Part shown: piece by piece, positions 45,774 to 55,071 of the stretch | Layout of the letters: every line of letters begins with the position of its first letter | Position numbering within the stretch: the first letter of the stretch is position 1 | NCBI RefSeq assembly: GCF_009295635.1 | Contig: NZ_WHIW01000001.1 | Location: 161,335-225,334 of the forward strand | Direction of reading: 5' to 3' | From: Alkalilimnicola sp. S0819 | GTDB lineage: Bacteria > Pseudomonadota > Gammaproteobacteria > Nitrococcales > WHIW01 | DNA: 64,000 bases | Translations under genes and position numbers: made by a program | The notes under the pieces: model-generated | The model's input: only the letters and a program-made list of their open reading frames with translations | The model's database searches: none | What the model was told of the DNA's origin: nothing

Positions 45774-47672
45774 ATGATCAGCCTGCGAAACTTGAGCCTC
45801 TATCGGGGCTCCCTGTGCCTGCTCGAGCAGGCCGAGCTCACCGTGCACGCGGGGCAGAAGCTTGGCCTGACCGGCGCCAACGGCACCGGCAAATCATCTC
45901 TGTTCGCCCTGCTGCGCGGCCAGCTCATCGCCGATGCGGGGGATGTGCGAATGCCCGGCGGTTGGCGCATCGCCCATGTGGCCCAGGAGACGCCGGCGCT
46001 CTCGCGCCCTGCGCTGGACTATGTGCTGGACGGTGACGAGGAGCTGCGCGAGGTGGAAGCGGAGCTCGCCCATGCCCAGCAGGCGGATGCCGGCGAAGCC
46101 ATTGCCCGCGCCCATGGCCGGCTGGAGGCGATCGGCGGTTACAGCGCCCGGGCACGAGCGGCGGAAATGCTCCACGGTCTGGGCTTCGGGACGGCGGATC
46201 TGGAGCGCCCGGTGAGCCGCTTCTCCGGAGGCTGGCGCATGCGCTTGAACCTGGCTCAGGCTCTGATGTGCCGCTCGGACCTGCTGCTGCTGGACGAGCC
46301 CACCAACCATCTGGATCTGGAAGCCGTGTTGTGGTTGGAGCAGTGGCTGGCCGCCTACCCAGGCACCCTGTTGCTGATCTCCCACGACCGGGACTTCCTG
46401 GACGCGGTGGTGGATGGCATCGTGCATCTGGAGCATCGTCGGCTGAATGTCTACAAGGGTGGCTACAGCGAGTTCGAGCGCCAGCGCGCGGAACGGCTGG
46501 CGCAGCAGCAGGCCCTGCACGAACGCCAACAACGGGAGGTCGCGCACCTGCAGCGCTTCATCGACCGTTTCCGGGCCAAGGCCACCAAGGCCAAGGCCGC
46601 CCAGAGCCGCATCAAGGCCCTGGAGCGCATGGAACGCATCGCCCCGGCCCATGTGGATTCCCCCTTCCATTTTCGTTTCCGCCCCGCGCCCCGGGCCGGC
46701 AACCCGTTGCTGCAACTGGAAGAGGCCGCGCTGGGTTATGGCGAGAGTCCGTTATTGACGGGGATACGCCTGAGCCTGGCGCCGGGCGAACGGGTGGGGC
46801 TGCTGGGGCCGAACGGCGCGGGCAAGTCCACCCTGATCAAGTGCCTGGCCGGCGAGCTCGAACCCCTGGCCGGCAGCCGCTCCTCGGCCCAGGGGCTGCG
46901 GGTGGGCTACTTTGCCCAGCACCAACTGGAGCAGCTCGACAGCGACGCCAGCCCTCTGCGGCATCTGCAACGCCTGGACGAGCGGGCGCAGGAGCAGTCC
47001 CTGCGCGATTACCTGGGCGGTTTCGGCTTTCACGGCGAACAGGCCGACAGCCCCGTCGCCCCCTTCTCGGGCGGCGAGAAGGCCCGCCTGGTGCTGGCGT
47101 TGCTGGTCTACCAGAAACCCAATCTGCTGCTGCTCGATGAGCCCACCAACCACCTGGACCTGGACATGCGCCAGGCTTTGGCGTCGGCACTGGCCGGGTT
47201 CGAGGGGGCGCTGGTGGTGGTTTCTCATGACCGCTATCTGCTCACCACCACCTGTGAGGAATACCTGTTGGTCGAGGGTGGCCGGGTGCGGGCGTTCGAC
47301 GGCGATCTGGACGATTATCGGGATTGGCTGCGCCAGCAGCGCCGGGAGCAGCGGCAGGCCGAGCAGCCCCGCGAGAAGCAGGAGCATTCCGCCGACGCCC
47401 GCAAGCTCCAGCGCCGGCTGGAGGCGCAGCGCCGCCAGGCCGCGGCGCCGCTGAAAAAGCGGGTCGAGGCCCTGGACCGCGAGCTGGAGCGCAGCGGCGC
47501 GCAGTTGCAGGCCCTGGAAGAGGCGCTGGCGGACCCCACGCTCTACGAGGCCGAGGGCAAGGTGCGGCTGACCGAACTGCTCAAGGAACAAGGGGAGCTG
47601 CGTCAGAACCAGGCGGAGCTCGAAGAGCAGTGGTTGGAGGCCCAGGATGCCCTGGAGCAGGCACTGAGCTGA
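45774..47672 (+). CDS. yheS: ABC-F family ATPase YheS
   Basis: 632 residues, two ABC domains in one chain and no membrane segments. First Walker A is GANGTGKSSLFALL with signature FSGGWRMRLNLAQAL; second Walker A is GPNGAGKSTLIKCL with FSGGEKARLVLALLV. Both are followed by LLLLDEPTNHLDL. The linker (about 230-300) and C-terminal coiled coil (about 540-630) match YheS. ABC-F proteins act on ribosomes during translation stalling. The stop overlaps the next start by 1 nt. Confidence 0.94.
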   Translation: MISLRNLSLYRGSLCLLEQAELTVHAGQKLGLTGANGTGKSSLFALLRGQLIADAGDVRMPGGWRIAHVAQETPALSRPALDYVLDGDEELREVEAELAHAQQADAGEAIARAHGRLEAIGGYSARARAAEMLHGLGFGTADLERPVSRFSGGWRMRLNLAQALMCRSDLLLLDEPTNHLDLEAVLWLEQWLAAYPGTLLLISHDRDFLDAVVDGIVHLEHRRLNVYKGGYSEFERQRAERLAQQQALHERQQREVAHLQRFIDRFRAKATKAKAAQSRIKALERMERIAPAHVDSPFHFRFRPAPRAGNPLLQLEEAALGYGESPLLTGIRLSLAPGERVGLLGPNGAGKSTLIKCLAGELEPLAGSRSSAQGLRVGYFAQHQLEQLDSDASPLRHLQRLDERAQEQSLRDYLGGFGFHGEQADSPVAPFSGGEKARLVLALLVYQKPNLLLLDEPTNHLDLDMRQALASALAGFEGALVVVSHDRYLLTTTCEEYLLVEGGRVRAFDGDLDDYRDWLRQQRREQRQAEQPREKQEHSADARKLQRRLEAQRRQAAAPLKKRVEALDRELERSGAQLQALEEALADPTLYEAEGKVRLTELLKEQGELRQNQAELEEQWLEAQDALEQALS

Positions 47673-48856
47673 TGGGCGCGAACCAGGATGTGATCGTCAT
47701 CGGCGCCGGGGCCGCGGGCCTGATGTGCGCCATCGCCGCGGGTCGGCGGGGCCGCCGGGTGCGGGTGCTGGACCATGCCAACAAGGTGGGCAAGAAGATC
47801 CTGCTGTCCGGTGGCGGGCGCTGCAACTTCACCAATTATTTCGCCGAACCGGGAAACTACCTCTCCGCCAACCCGCATTTCTGCAAATCCGCCCTGAGCC
47901 GTTACACCCAGTGGGATTTCATCGCTCTGATGGAGCGCCACGGCATCGCCTACCACGAAAAGACCCTGGGGCAGCTGTTCTGCGACAATTCCGCCCGGGA
48001 CATTCTCGATATGCTGCTCGCCGAATGTGCCGCCGCCGGCGTGGAGATCCACAGCCGCTGCGAGGTCACCGATTTGCGGGCCCTGGAGCGGGGCTACGAG
48101 CTCGATTGCAGCCTGGGCACGCTGCGCTGCGAGAGCCTGGTGATCGCCACCGGCGGCCTGTCCTTTCCCAAGATGGGTGCCAGCGGCTTCGGCTACCGGG
48201 TGGCGCGGCAGTTCGGCCTGAGAGTCACCGAAACCCGCGCCGCCCTGGTGCCCTTCACCCTCACCGGCGGCGACAGCGAGGCCTGGAAACGCCTGGCGGG
48301 GGTGTCCCTGCCGGTGGAGGCAAGCTGCGCGGGGATGAGTTTTCGCGAGAGCCTGCTCTTTACCCACCGCGGGTTGAGCGGGCCGGCCATGCTGCAGATC
48401 TCTTCCTACTGGCGGGATGGAGACCCGCTGGAACTGAACCTCTTGCCCGATGCGGATGCCGCCGGGGAGCTGCTGCGGGCCAAGGCCGACCGTCCACGGA
48501 CCGCCTTGAAGACGGTGCTCGGCCAGTGGCTGCCGGCGCGACTGGTGGACCTGCTCGCCGAACAGGGCTGGTTTCGGAGCAAACCGTTGCAGCAATGTGC
48601 CGAAGCGGAGCTGCGCGCGCTGGCCGAGCGCTTGCAGGGCTGGTCCCTGCGCCCGGCGGGCACCGAAGGGTATCGCACGGCCGAGGTGACGCTGGGTGGG
48701 GTGGATACCGATGAACTGTCGTCGCGCAGCCTGGAGGCGCGACGACAGCCGGGACTGTATTTCATCGGCGAGGTGGTGGACGTGACCGGGCAGCTGGGCG
48801 GCTTCAATTTCCAGTGGGCCTGGGCCAGCGGCCATTGCGCCGGGCAGTATGTCTGA
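47672..48856 (+). CDS. YhiN/HI0933-type NAD(P)/FAD-dependent oxidoreductase
   Basis: 394 residues from the ATG at 47672, overlapping the yheS stop by one base. The FAD-binding motif is VIVIGAGAAGLMCAI (about 8-22), and the family block KVGKKILLSGGGRCNFTN follows. The C-terminal part ends GLYFIGEVVDVTGQLGGFNFQWAWASG. The family is a conserved flavoprotein of uncertain reaction; some related BaiN-type members act on bile acids in gut bacteria. The truC gene overlaps its end by 8 nt. Confidence 0.9.
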   Translation: MGANQDVIVIGAGAAGLMCAIAAGRRGRRVRVLDHANKVGKKILLSGGGRCNFTNYFAEPGNYLSANPHFCKSALSRYTQWDFIALMERHGIAYHEKTLGQLFCDNSARDILDMLLAECAAAGVEIHSRCEVTDLRALERGYELDCSLGTLRCESLVIATGGLSFPKMGASGFGYRVARQFGLRVTETRAALVPFTLTGGDSEAWKRLAGVSLPVEASCAGMSFRESLLFTHRGLSGPAMLQISSYWRDGDPLELNLLPDADAAGELLRAKADRPRTALKTVLGQWLPARLVDLLAEQGWFRSKPLQQCAEAELRALAERLQGWSLRPAGTEGYRTAEVTLGGVDTDELSSRSLEARRQPGLYFIGEVVDVTGQLGGFNFQWAWASGHCAGQYV

Positions 48857-49559
48857 ATCCCCCCTTACGGTGTTGTACCGCGATGAGCACCTCATCGCGG
48901 TGGACAAGCCGCCGGGCCTGCTGGTGCATCGCACTCGCCTCGATCAGGAGCGCGAAGCGGTGGCCGTGCAACGGCTGCGTGATCAGATCGGCCAACGGGT
49001 CTGGCCGGTTCACCGCCTGGACAAGCCCACCTCCGGGGTGCTGCTCTTCGCACTGAGTGCCGAGGCCGCCAGCCGGATGCAACCCCTGTTTGCGGCAGAC
49101 GGCGTGGATAAGCGCTATCTGGCCGTGGTGCGGGGCTGGGCGGCGGAGGCGGGACGGGTCGAACGCCCGGTGAAAATGCGTGATGGCGGCCCCCGGCGCC
49201 TGGGCGTGACCGACTACCGCCGCCTGGCGACGGTGGAGCTGCCCATACCCGTGGGCCCCTATCCGGCCGCTCGTTACTCCCTGCTGGAGCTGTGTCCGCG
49301 TACCGGGCGGCGTCACCAGCTACGCTACCATTGCGAACATCTGGGCCACCCCATTATCGGTGATACCAGCTACGGTCGGGGCGAGCACAACCGCCTGTTC
49401 CGGGAACATCTGGATTGTCACCGCCTGCTGCTCATGGCCGTGGAGCTGCGCTTCATCCATCCCTGCAGCGGCCAGCCCCTGTGCATCCAGGCGAAGCCCG
49501 AGCAGGAACTCGCCCGCCTGTTCCAGCGTTTCGGCTGGGGTGCACACTGGCCCGCCTGA
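48849..49559 (+). CDS. truC: tRNA pseudouridine(65) synthase TruC
   Basis: 236 residues of the RluA family. The catalytic Asp lies in VHRLDKPTSGVLLFALS (about residue 58). The early block DEHLIAVDKPPGLLVHRT and the CPRTGRRHQLRYHCEHLGHPIIGD block are typical of the TruC subgroup. It modifies U65 of several tRNAs. The 8-nt overlap with the flavoprotein gene suggests coupling. Confidence 0.9.
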   Translation: MSESPLTVLYRDEHLIAVDKPPGLLVHRTRLDQEREAVAVQRLRDQIGQRVWPVHRLDKPTSGVLLFALSAEAASRMQPLFAADGVDKRYLAVVRGWAAEAGRVERPVKMRDGGPRRLGVTDYRRLATVELPIPVGPYPAARYSLLELCPRTGRRHQLRYHCEHLGHPIIGDTSYGRGEHNRLFREHLDCHRLLLMAVELRFIHPCSGQPLCIQAKPEQELARLFQRFGWGAHWPA

Positions 49560-49659
49560 TCGTCTCCAGCCCCCGCAACCCCTTGTTTCCATCGGTATCG
49601 CCCCCGATGTTCGAAACGTACGGCAGGTCCTGGGTCATTGGCAGGGATGGAGGTGGTAT

Positions 49660-50241
49660 ATGCCCACTGAGCATGAGCAGCACCGGGATACACCAAGACA
49701 GCCGGGAGGCGCGCCGGCAGGGGCGCACTCGGGGGGCGACGGCCCAAGCGACGAGGATCCGCGCGCCGAACAACTGCGAGCCCAGGCGGAGAACCTGGGC
49801 CACAAGGCCAGGGAACACGGTCTCGGCATGGTCGATGAACAGAAGGCGGTGGCCGCCGACCAGCTGAACAACCTTTCCCGAGCACTGCGCGACACCGCCG
49901 AGAGGCTGCAGGGCGAGCAGGGCGGCACCGCCCGTTATTTGCGACAGGCCGCGGAGGGCCTGGGACGCCTGGGGGATGGCTTGCGCGAACGCGATGCCCG
50001 TCAGCTCTATGACCAGGCGGCCGGCTTCGTGCGGCGGCAGCCCGCCGTGGTCTTTGCCGGCGCCCTCGCTGCGGGCTTTCTGATTACCCGCTTCCTCAAG
50101 GCGGAGCCCGAGGATTATCCGCCCACCGGTACCACGGCCGATGCAGCCGGGCACAGTGACTACGGCGGGGCGCCGTCCTCCGCCTCCGCCGTCAGGGAAG
50201 TTTCCATGCCCGGCATGCCGCAGCAGGGGAGGGAACACTGA
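49660..50241 (+). CDS. DUF883/ElaB-like membrane-anchored protein
   Basis: 193 residues from the ATG at 49660 (GGAGG upstream). A hydrophilic N-terminus and a helical region (about 60-125, AADQLNNLSRALRDTAERLQ) lead to one C-terminal membrane segment (PAVVFAGALAAGFLITRFLK, about 128-147). This layout resembles ElaB/DUF883 or nutrient-deprivation-induced proteins. It overlaps the next gene's start by one base, and the three genes form a unit. Confidence 0.65.
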   Translation: MPTEHEQHRDTPRQPGGAPAGAHSGGDGPSDEDPRAEQLRAQAENLGHKAREHGLGMVDEQKAVAADQLNNLSRALRDTAERLQGEQGGTARYLRQAAEGLGRLGDGLRERDARQLYDQAAGFVRRQPAVVFAGALAAGFLITRFLKAEPEDYPPTGTTADAAGHSDYGGAPSSASAVREVSMPGMPQQGREH

Positions 50242-50693
50242 TGGCTATCCAGGATTTCAACCCCGAAGAACGGATCCCGGCCGACGCCGCGCCCGGCGCG
50301 GGCAGCCGACCGGAGAGCGAGCGCTCGGTTACGGCTTTGTTCCGAGAACTGGCCAACGAAGTCACCACCCTGGTGCGCAAGGAGGTGGAGCTGGCCCGGG
50401 TGGAAACCGGTGAAAAGGTGTCCCAGGCCAGTCAGGGCGTCGGAGCGCTGGCCGCGGGGGCACTCATTGCCTTTGCCGGGGTGTTGGTGTTGCTGGATGC
50501 GGCGGTGTACGCGCTCTCCCAGGTCTGGCAGCCCTGGCTGTCCGCGTTGGTGGTGGGCGCCGTGGTGGCCGTGATCGGTCTGATCCTGCTCTCCCGGGGG
50601 CGCTCGCGGCTGAAGGCACGCAACCTCATGCCCGAGCGCACCACCGAGTCTCTGAAACACGATAAGGAGTTTGTCCAAAGGAGGATGCCATGA
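50241..50693 (+). CDS. Phage-holin-family (DUF1469-like) membrane protein
   Basis: 150 residues with two membrane segments (about 72-92 and 98-122) after a cytoplasmic helix (LANEVTTLVRKEVELARVE) typical of the Phage_holin_3_6/DUF1469 family. This family is chromosomal and not a lysis gene. It overlaps both neighbours by 1 and 4 nt. Confidence 0.85.
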   Translation: MAIQDFNPEERIPADAAPGAGSRPESERSVTALFRELANEVTTLVRKEVELARVETGEKVSQASQGVGALAAGALIAFAGVLVLLDAAVYALSQVWQPWLSALVVGAVVAVIGLILLSRGRSRLKARNLMPERTTESLKHDKEFVQRRMP

Positions 50694-51436
50694 GCACGGA
50701 CAAGCGGAGTTCCAGAGAGATCGAGGAAGAGATCCGCCATACCCGGGGGGAAATGGACCGCACCCTGGACCAGCTGCAGGGGCGTTTCACCACCGGGAAC
50801 CTGGTCGATCAGGCCCTGCATTACTTGCGCGATGGTACGGGCGGGGAGTTCACCCGGAACCTCAATGAGTCGGTGCGCCGCAACCCGGTGCCGGTGGTGC
50901 TCATGGGGCTCAGCATGGCCTGGCTGATGGCCTCCGGGCGAGAGGGGCGGTTTTCCCCCCATCAGTCCCGTCCCTCGCGCCTGGGTGAGCGTATGCGGAG
51001 CATGCGCGATACCGCCGGTGCCGGCCTGCACGCCGCGCGGGAGCGTCTGGGTCGGGGTGCGGGCTCCAGCAGTCGGCGCGTAAAACGCTCCTTGAGCGGC
51101 GCGCGGGAAGAGGCGAGTCGGGTCGGGCAGCAGGTGGGTCAGCGCGGGCGGCAATTGCGTCACTCGGGGCAGCAGGTCTGGAGTGACGCCACGCGCGTGG
51201 CCCAGGAACAGCCTCTGCTGACGGGCGCCATGGGCTTGATGGTGGGTGTGGCGCTGGCCGGCATGTTGCCTCGGAGTCGGCGTGAGAACGAATGGTTGGG
51301 CGAGCACCGGGAACATCTGCTCGACGAAGCCGCGCGTCAAGGCGGCGAGCAGCTGCGCAAGGCCGAGCAGGCGCTGGAGTCGGCCCCGCCCGGTAAATCG
51401 TCTCCCGGTGAATCGGACAGGCCGTCGGGGCTTTGA
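50690..51436 (+). CDS. DUF3618 domain protein
   Basis: 248 residues. The N-terminal DUF3618 motif is IEEEIRHTRGEMDRTLDQLQ (about 10-30), followed by a hydrophobic stretch (PVPVVLMGLSMAWLMAS, about 66-83). A basic Ser/Arg-rich middle and a second hydrophobic segment (GAMGLMVGVALAGML, about 182-196) follow. The function is unknown. The block DUF883-like / holin-family / DUF3618 recurs in proteobacteria and is usually placed among envelope or stress functions. Confidence 0.85.
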   Translation: MSTDKRSSREIEEEIRHTRGEMDRTLDQLQGRFTTGNLVDQALHYLRDGTGGEFTRNLNESVRRNPVPVVLMGLSMAWLMASGREGRFSPHQSRPSRLGERMRSMRDTAGAGLHAARERLGRGAGSSSRRVKRSLSGAREEASRVGQQVGQRGRQLRHSGQQVWSDATRVAQEQPLLTGAMGLMVGVALAGMLPRSRRENEWLGEHREHLLDEAARQGGEQLRKAEQALESAPPGKSSPGESDRPSGL

Positions 51437-51484
51437 ACCGGCGGCGTGGCGCCAAGGGTCAGGCGCCTGCGCAGAGGTGTAAAT

Positions 51485-52345
51485 ATGGCGACCGTGCCTA
51501 AGGACCGTCTCACCCATTGGCGTTTCGAAGACTGGAAGCGCGTTGTGCTGCGGACCCGCGAAGACGTCAATCGGCATTTTCTCGGGTTGGCGGCGGCGGG
51601 TGTAGCCTTCTACAGCCTGCTCGGGCTTTTCCCCGCCTTGGCCGCCGCCGTAGCCATCTTCGGGCTGCTGCTGGATCCGGCGACGGTGCAATCCCAGTTG
51701 GCAGGCCTGATGGACGTGATGCCGGAGCAGGCCGCGGGCCTGCTTCAGGGGCGTCTTGAAGCCCTGGCCGCAGAGTCTTCCACCAGCCTGGGGCTGGGGG
51801 CGGTGCTGGGTTTGCTGGTGGCCTTGTGGAGCGCTACCAAGGGCGTGAAGGCGCTGTTCAAGTCGCTGAACATGGCCTACGAGGAGCCGGAAACCCGGGG
51901 GTGGTTCAAGCTCAACGGGCTGGCGTTGCTCTTCACCCTGGGCGGCATCGTGTTCCTGTTGCTCGCGGTGGGCTTGATTGCCGTGTTGCCCGCGCTCATG
52001 GGCTTGCTGGGAATGGAAGGGCTGGGCCGGCTGCTTGCCCAGTGGCTGCGCTGGCCCTTGCTGCTGGCGCTGATGGTGCTCGCACTGGGAGTGGTTTATC
52101 GCTGGGGGCCGTCGCGCCCCAGCCCGAGCTGGCGCTGGCTGAGCCCTGGCGCGCTGCTTGCCACCGGCCTGTGGTTGCTGGCTTCGATATTGTTCTCCGT
52201 CTACGTGGGAAGCTTCTCCAACTACGATCAGACCTACGGTTCCCTGGGGGCGGTGGTGATCCTGATGATGTGGCTGTTTCTCTCGGCCTTTGCCGTATTG
52301 ATTGGCGCCGAGTTCAACTCCGAGCTGGAGCGCCAGGGCAGCTGA
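51485..52345 (+). CDS. YihY/BrkB family inner membrane protein
   Basis: 286 residues from the ATG at 51485 with AGAGGTG upstream. Six membrane segments; the opening FLGLAAAGVAFYSLLGLFPALAAAV and the late SILFSVYVGSFSNYDQTYGSLGAVV are characteristic of YihY. The function is not settled, despite the old ribonuclease BN label. It lies 48 nt after the DUF3618 gene, probably in the same operon. Confidence 0.9.
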   Translation: MATVPKDRLTHWRFEDWKRVVLRTREDVNRHFLGLAAAGVAFYSLLGLFPALAAAVAIFGLLLDPATVQSQLAGLMDVMPEQAAGLLQGRLEALAAESSTSLGLGAVLGLLVALWSATKGVKALFKSLNMAYEEPETRGWFKLNGLALLFTLGGIVFLLLAVGLIAVLPALMGLLGMEGLGRLLAQWLRWPLLLALMVLALGVVYRWGPSRPSPSWRWLSPGALLATGLWLLASILFSVYVGSFSNYDQTYGSLGAVVILMMWLFLSAFAVLIGAEFNSELERQGS

Positions 52346-52423
52346 ACAGCGCTTCCCGGGAAGCGGGCGCGTGTCCGAACGTGCGATACTGGAGAGATTG
52401 GTTAGCCATGACGATGGATAGCA

Positions 52424-53059
52424 ATGAAACTTCTAAAAGAATTGTTCGACAACAACCGCCGCTGGTCCGAGCAGATCACGGAACAGGATCCGGAGTTCTT
52501 CAGTACGCTGTCCGGTCAACAGGAGCCGGAGTATCTGTGGATCGGATGCTCCGACAGTCGTGTGCCGGCCAACGATATCGTGGGCTTGATGCCCGGCGAG
52601 CTTTTCGTGCACCGGAACGTGGCCAATGTGGTGGTGCACAGCGACATGAACTGTATGTCCGTGCTGCAGTTCGCGGTGGAAGTGTTGAAGGTCAAGCATG
52701 TAATGGTCACCGGGCATTACGGCTGTGGCGGGGTGCGCGCCGCGCTGCGCCAGACCGACTTCGGGCTCATCGACCACTGGCTTCGTCACATTAAGGACGT
52801 GGCCTGCGAGCATCATCATGAACTGGATGCCATTGAGGAAGAAAGTGACCGCGTGGACCGGCTGTGCGAACTGAACGTGATTGCCCAGGTTCGCAATGTC
52901 TGTCACACCACCATCGTGCAGAAGGCCTGGGCCCGTGGCCAATCGCTTGCCGTGCACGGTTGGGTCTACGGGCTCAACAACGGTCATTTGAATGACTTGG
53001 GTGTTACCGTGAGTGGGGCGGAAGAGAGGGACAAGCTCTATCACATGCTCTCCGCCTGA
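52424..53059 (+). CDS. can: Beta-class carbonic anhydrase
   Basis: 211 residues. Zinc ligands Cys42, Asp44 (CSDSR), His98 and Cys101 (GHYGCGG) are all present, with the Asp44/Arg46 dyad. Length and motifs match the Can (YadF) type. It interconverts CO2 and bicarbonate in the cytoplasm for carboxylation reactions and pH balance. It stands alone 78 nt after the yihY-like gene. Confidence 0.95.
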   Translation: MKLLKELFDNNRRWSEQITEQDPEFFSTLSGQQEPEYLWIGCSDSRVPANDIVGLMPGELFVHRNVANVVVHSDMNCMSVLQFAVEVLKVKHVMVTGHYGCGGVRAALRQTDFGLIDHWLRHIKDVACEHHHELDAIEEESDRVDRLCELNVIAQVRNVCHTTIVQKAWARGQSLAVHGWVYGLNNGHLNDLGVTVSGAEERDKLYHMLSA

Positions 53060-53093
53060 GAGCCGGCGGGCGGCGGAGAGCCGGGAGGTCACC

Positions 53094-53642
53094 ATGTATC
53101 GAGGCCTGACGCCTTTGCTGTTGCTCCTGCTGCTGACGGGCTGCGCCAGCCGGTTGCCGTCGGGTATTGCGGAGGCGCCGGTAGAGAACCCTGCCCCGTC
53201 GGAGGTGGCGGCGAACCCCAACGCTCATGCGCAGCGCACCGTGCGCTGGGGTGGCACCATCGCCGAGGTGGAGAACCGGGCGGAATACACCTGGTTGGTG
53301 GTGGTCGGCAGACCGCTGGCCGGCAACGGCCGGCCGGATGAAGGTGATCGGAGTATCGGGCGTTTCCTGGCCCGGGTGCCGGGCTTCCTGGACCCGGCCA
53401 TATACGAGGCTGGGCGGCAGGTGACGGTTTCCGGGCCGGTGATAGGTCTGGTCAAGCGGCCGGTGGGCGGCTACGAATATACGTACCCCGAGATGCTGGC
53501 CGAAAGTCGGCACTTGTGGGAGCCGCTGCCGGAGCGCATTCCGGCGATGGAGGGTCCGTACTGGTATTCGCCGTACTGGTATGATCCCTGGTACCACCCC
53601 TACAGGCGGTCGCATCCCTGGCCGCGATCTCGGGCCCGTTGA
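53094..53642 (+). CDS. Slp family outer membrane lipoprotein, copy 1
   Basis: 182 residues from the ATG at 53094 (GGGAGG upstream). Lipobox LTGC (Cys about 18), then an Slp-type beta-rich domain (VRWGGTIAEVENRAEYTWLVVV ... VSGPVIGLVKRPVGGYEYTYPEM). The Tyr/Pro/Trp-rich tail (YWYSPYWYDPWYHPYRR) is typical of Slp/YeaY. E. coli Slp is a starvation-inducible lipoprotein. It overlaps copy 2 by one base. Confidence 0.88.
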   Translation: MYRGLTPLLLLLLLTGCASRLPSGIAEAPVENPAPSEVAANPNAHAQRTVRWGGTIAEVENRAEYTWLVVVGRPLAGNGRPDEGDRSIGRFLARVPGFLDPAIYEAGRQVTVSGPVIGLVKRPVGGYEYTYPEMLAESRHLWEPLPERIPAMEGPYWYSPYWYDPWYHPYRRSHPWPRSRAR

Positions 53643-54127
53643 TGCGTCTCGGCATACTGTTGGGTTTGGGGCTGTTGCTGGCCGGTTGCGCCGGCCGGGC
53701 GCCGCTGCCCACTGAGGGAGTGGTGTCGGCGCTGACGCCCGCGGCGGCCGTGGCGGAGCCCGTACGCTGGCAGGGCCGTCGCCTCCTTTGGGGCGGGCGC
53801 ATCGTCAGGGCGGAGAACCTGGCCCAGTACACCGAACTGGAATTGCTGGCTTATCCCCTGGGCGATAATCAACGGCCCCAACTGGACCGCGCTTCTCAGG
53901 GGCGCGTGCTGCTCCGTTGGCCGGGTTACCTGGAAACAGCGGACTATCCGCAAGGGCACCTTTTGACCGTGCTGGGGGAGCTGGACGGCGTGATGGCGGG
54001 GCGTATCGGGCAGCGGGAATACCGCTTCCCGGTGGTGCGGGCGGAGCGACTGCATCGCTGGCCGCCGGGGGCCGCTGCCGCTCCGCCGCGGGTGACTTTT
54101 GGCATAGGCATTATGCTGGGGCGTTGA
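53642..54127 (+). CDS. Slp family outer membrane lipoprotein, copy 2
   Basis: 161 residues from the ATG at 53642. Lipobox LAGC (Cys about 15) is followed by the Slp core (LWGGRIVRAENLAQYTELELLAYPL ... ADYPQGHLLTVLGELDG). It lacks the aromatic tail of copy 1. The two are diverged paralogues in one transcript, sharing the WGG-I-x-x-x-EN pattern. Confidence 0.85.
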   Translation: MRLGILLGLGLLLAGCAGRAPLPTEGVVSALTPAAAVAEPVRWQGRRLLWGGRIVRAENLAQYTELELLAYPLGDNQRPQLDRASQGRVLLRWPGYLETADYPQGHLLTVLGELDGVMAGRIGQREYRFPVVRAERLHRWPPGAAAAPPRVTFGIGIMLGR

Positions 54128-54172
54128 GCCGGCCCCTTATCCACGTACGCAGGCAAGGAATGCAAAGGACCT

Positions 54173-54433
54173 ATGATGAAGCGCAAGATACTCGGGTTTC
54201 ACAAGGATGATGAGGGGCACTGGGTCGCGGACCTGGAGTGTGGGCATCAGCAGCACGTGCGTCATCGGCCACCCTGGATCAACCGCCCCTGGGTGGTGTC
54301 CGAAGCCGGCCGCCAGCGTCAGATCGGCAAGACCCTCAACTGCAAGCTGTGCTCCGACGAGATGCCCGCCGGGCGTTCGGGGGGGCGGGCCGAACCCGGC
54401 GTGGGCCGACATCCGGGGCGTGGCGGCCCCTGA
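54173..54433 (+). CDS. DUF3565 domain protein
   Basis: 86 residues: KRKILGFHKDDEGHWVADLECGHQQHVRHRPPW matches the DUF3565 pattern with conserved Cys/His residues (CGHQQHVRH, CKLC), suggesting metal binding. The function is unknown. ATGATG doublet start with AAAGGA upstream; either ATG is possible. Confidence 0.8.
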   Translation: MMKRKILGFHKDDEGHWVADLECGHQQHVRHRPPWINRPWVVSEAGRQRQIGKTLNCKLCSDEMPAGRSGGRAEPGVGRHPGRGGP

Positions 54434-54546
54434 GCGTTCCGGGCGGTCGTGCAGCGCGGACGCGCACCCTGCCTGTTCGAAGCTGAGGTGAGGCGGCGGC
54501 ACGCGTTACACTGCGCTATGCTTTGTGAAAACACCAACAAGCCGGC

Positions 54547-54972
54547 ATGAGTCAGACCGTGGCCGACGTGATGACGCGCAAGCTGGTCTTCGTGCAGATG
54601 GATGACCCGGTGCGGCTTGCTCGTGCCCTGTTCGAAGAGCATGGCTTCCATCACCTGCTGGTTCTGGAACGGGAAGGCCTCGCGGGCGTGTTGTCGGACC
54701 GGGATTTGCTGCGCACCGTGAGTCCCTACGTGGGTACCGTGGCCGAGCGGGAGCGGGATCTGCGCACCCTGGAGCGCCCCGTGCACCAGATCATGAGTCG
54801 GCGCCCGCTGGTGATCCATGAGCACATACCGGTGGCGCGAGCGGCGGCGCTCATGGTGGAGGCGGATGTCTCCTGCCTGCCGGTGGTGTCCGAGCAGGGC
54901 GCGGTGCGTGGCATCCTGACCCGCAAGGACGTGCTGCGTTGGTGTGCGGAGCATCTGGATAGCAAGGCGTAA
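54547..54972 (+). CDS. CBS-domain pair protein
   Basis: 141 residues consisting of two CBS motifs (about 5-58, VADVMTRKLVFVQMDDPVRLA ... GVLSDRDLL; and about 80-138, HQIMSRRPLVIH ... GILTRKDVLRW). CBS pairs bind adenine nucleotides and regulate partners. No attached catalytic domain. Confidence 0.9.
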   Translation: MSQTVADVMTRKLVFVQMDDPVRLARALFEEHGFHHLLVLEREGLAGVLSDRDLLRTVSPYVGTVAERERDLRTLERPVHQIMSRRPLVIHEHIPVARAAALMVEADVSCLPVVSEQGAVRGILTRKDVLRWCAEHLDSKA

Positions 54973-55071
54973 GTGACGGAAAGATAATCAAGCGGGCCAG
55001 GGAGTGGCGCGTGTCGGTTCATGAGGCGAGCGGGTGCGGGAGGCGTCCGGGCGCAGCGGGCTGAGCGCAAC

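Noticed and set aside
50241-50693. Prophage remnant suggested by the holin-family protein
   Set aside because: No other phage genes are nearby. This family is commonly chromosomal and sits in a tight membrane-protein operon here.
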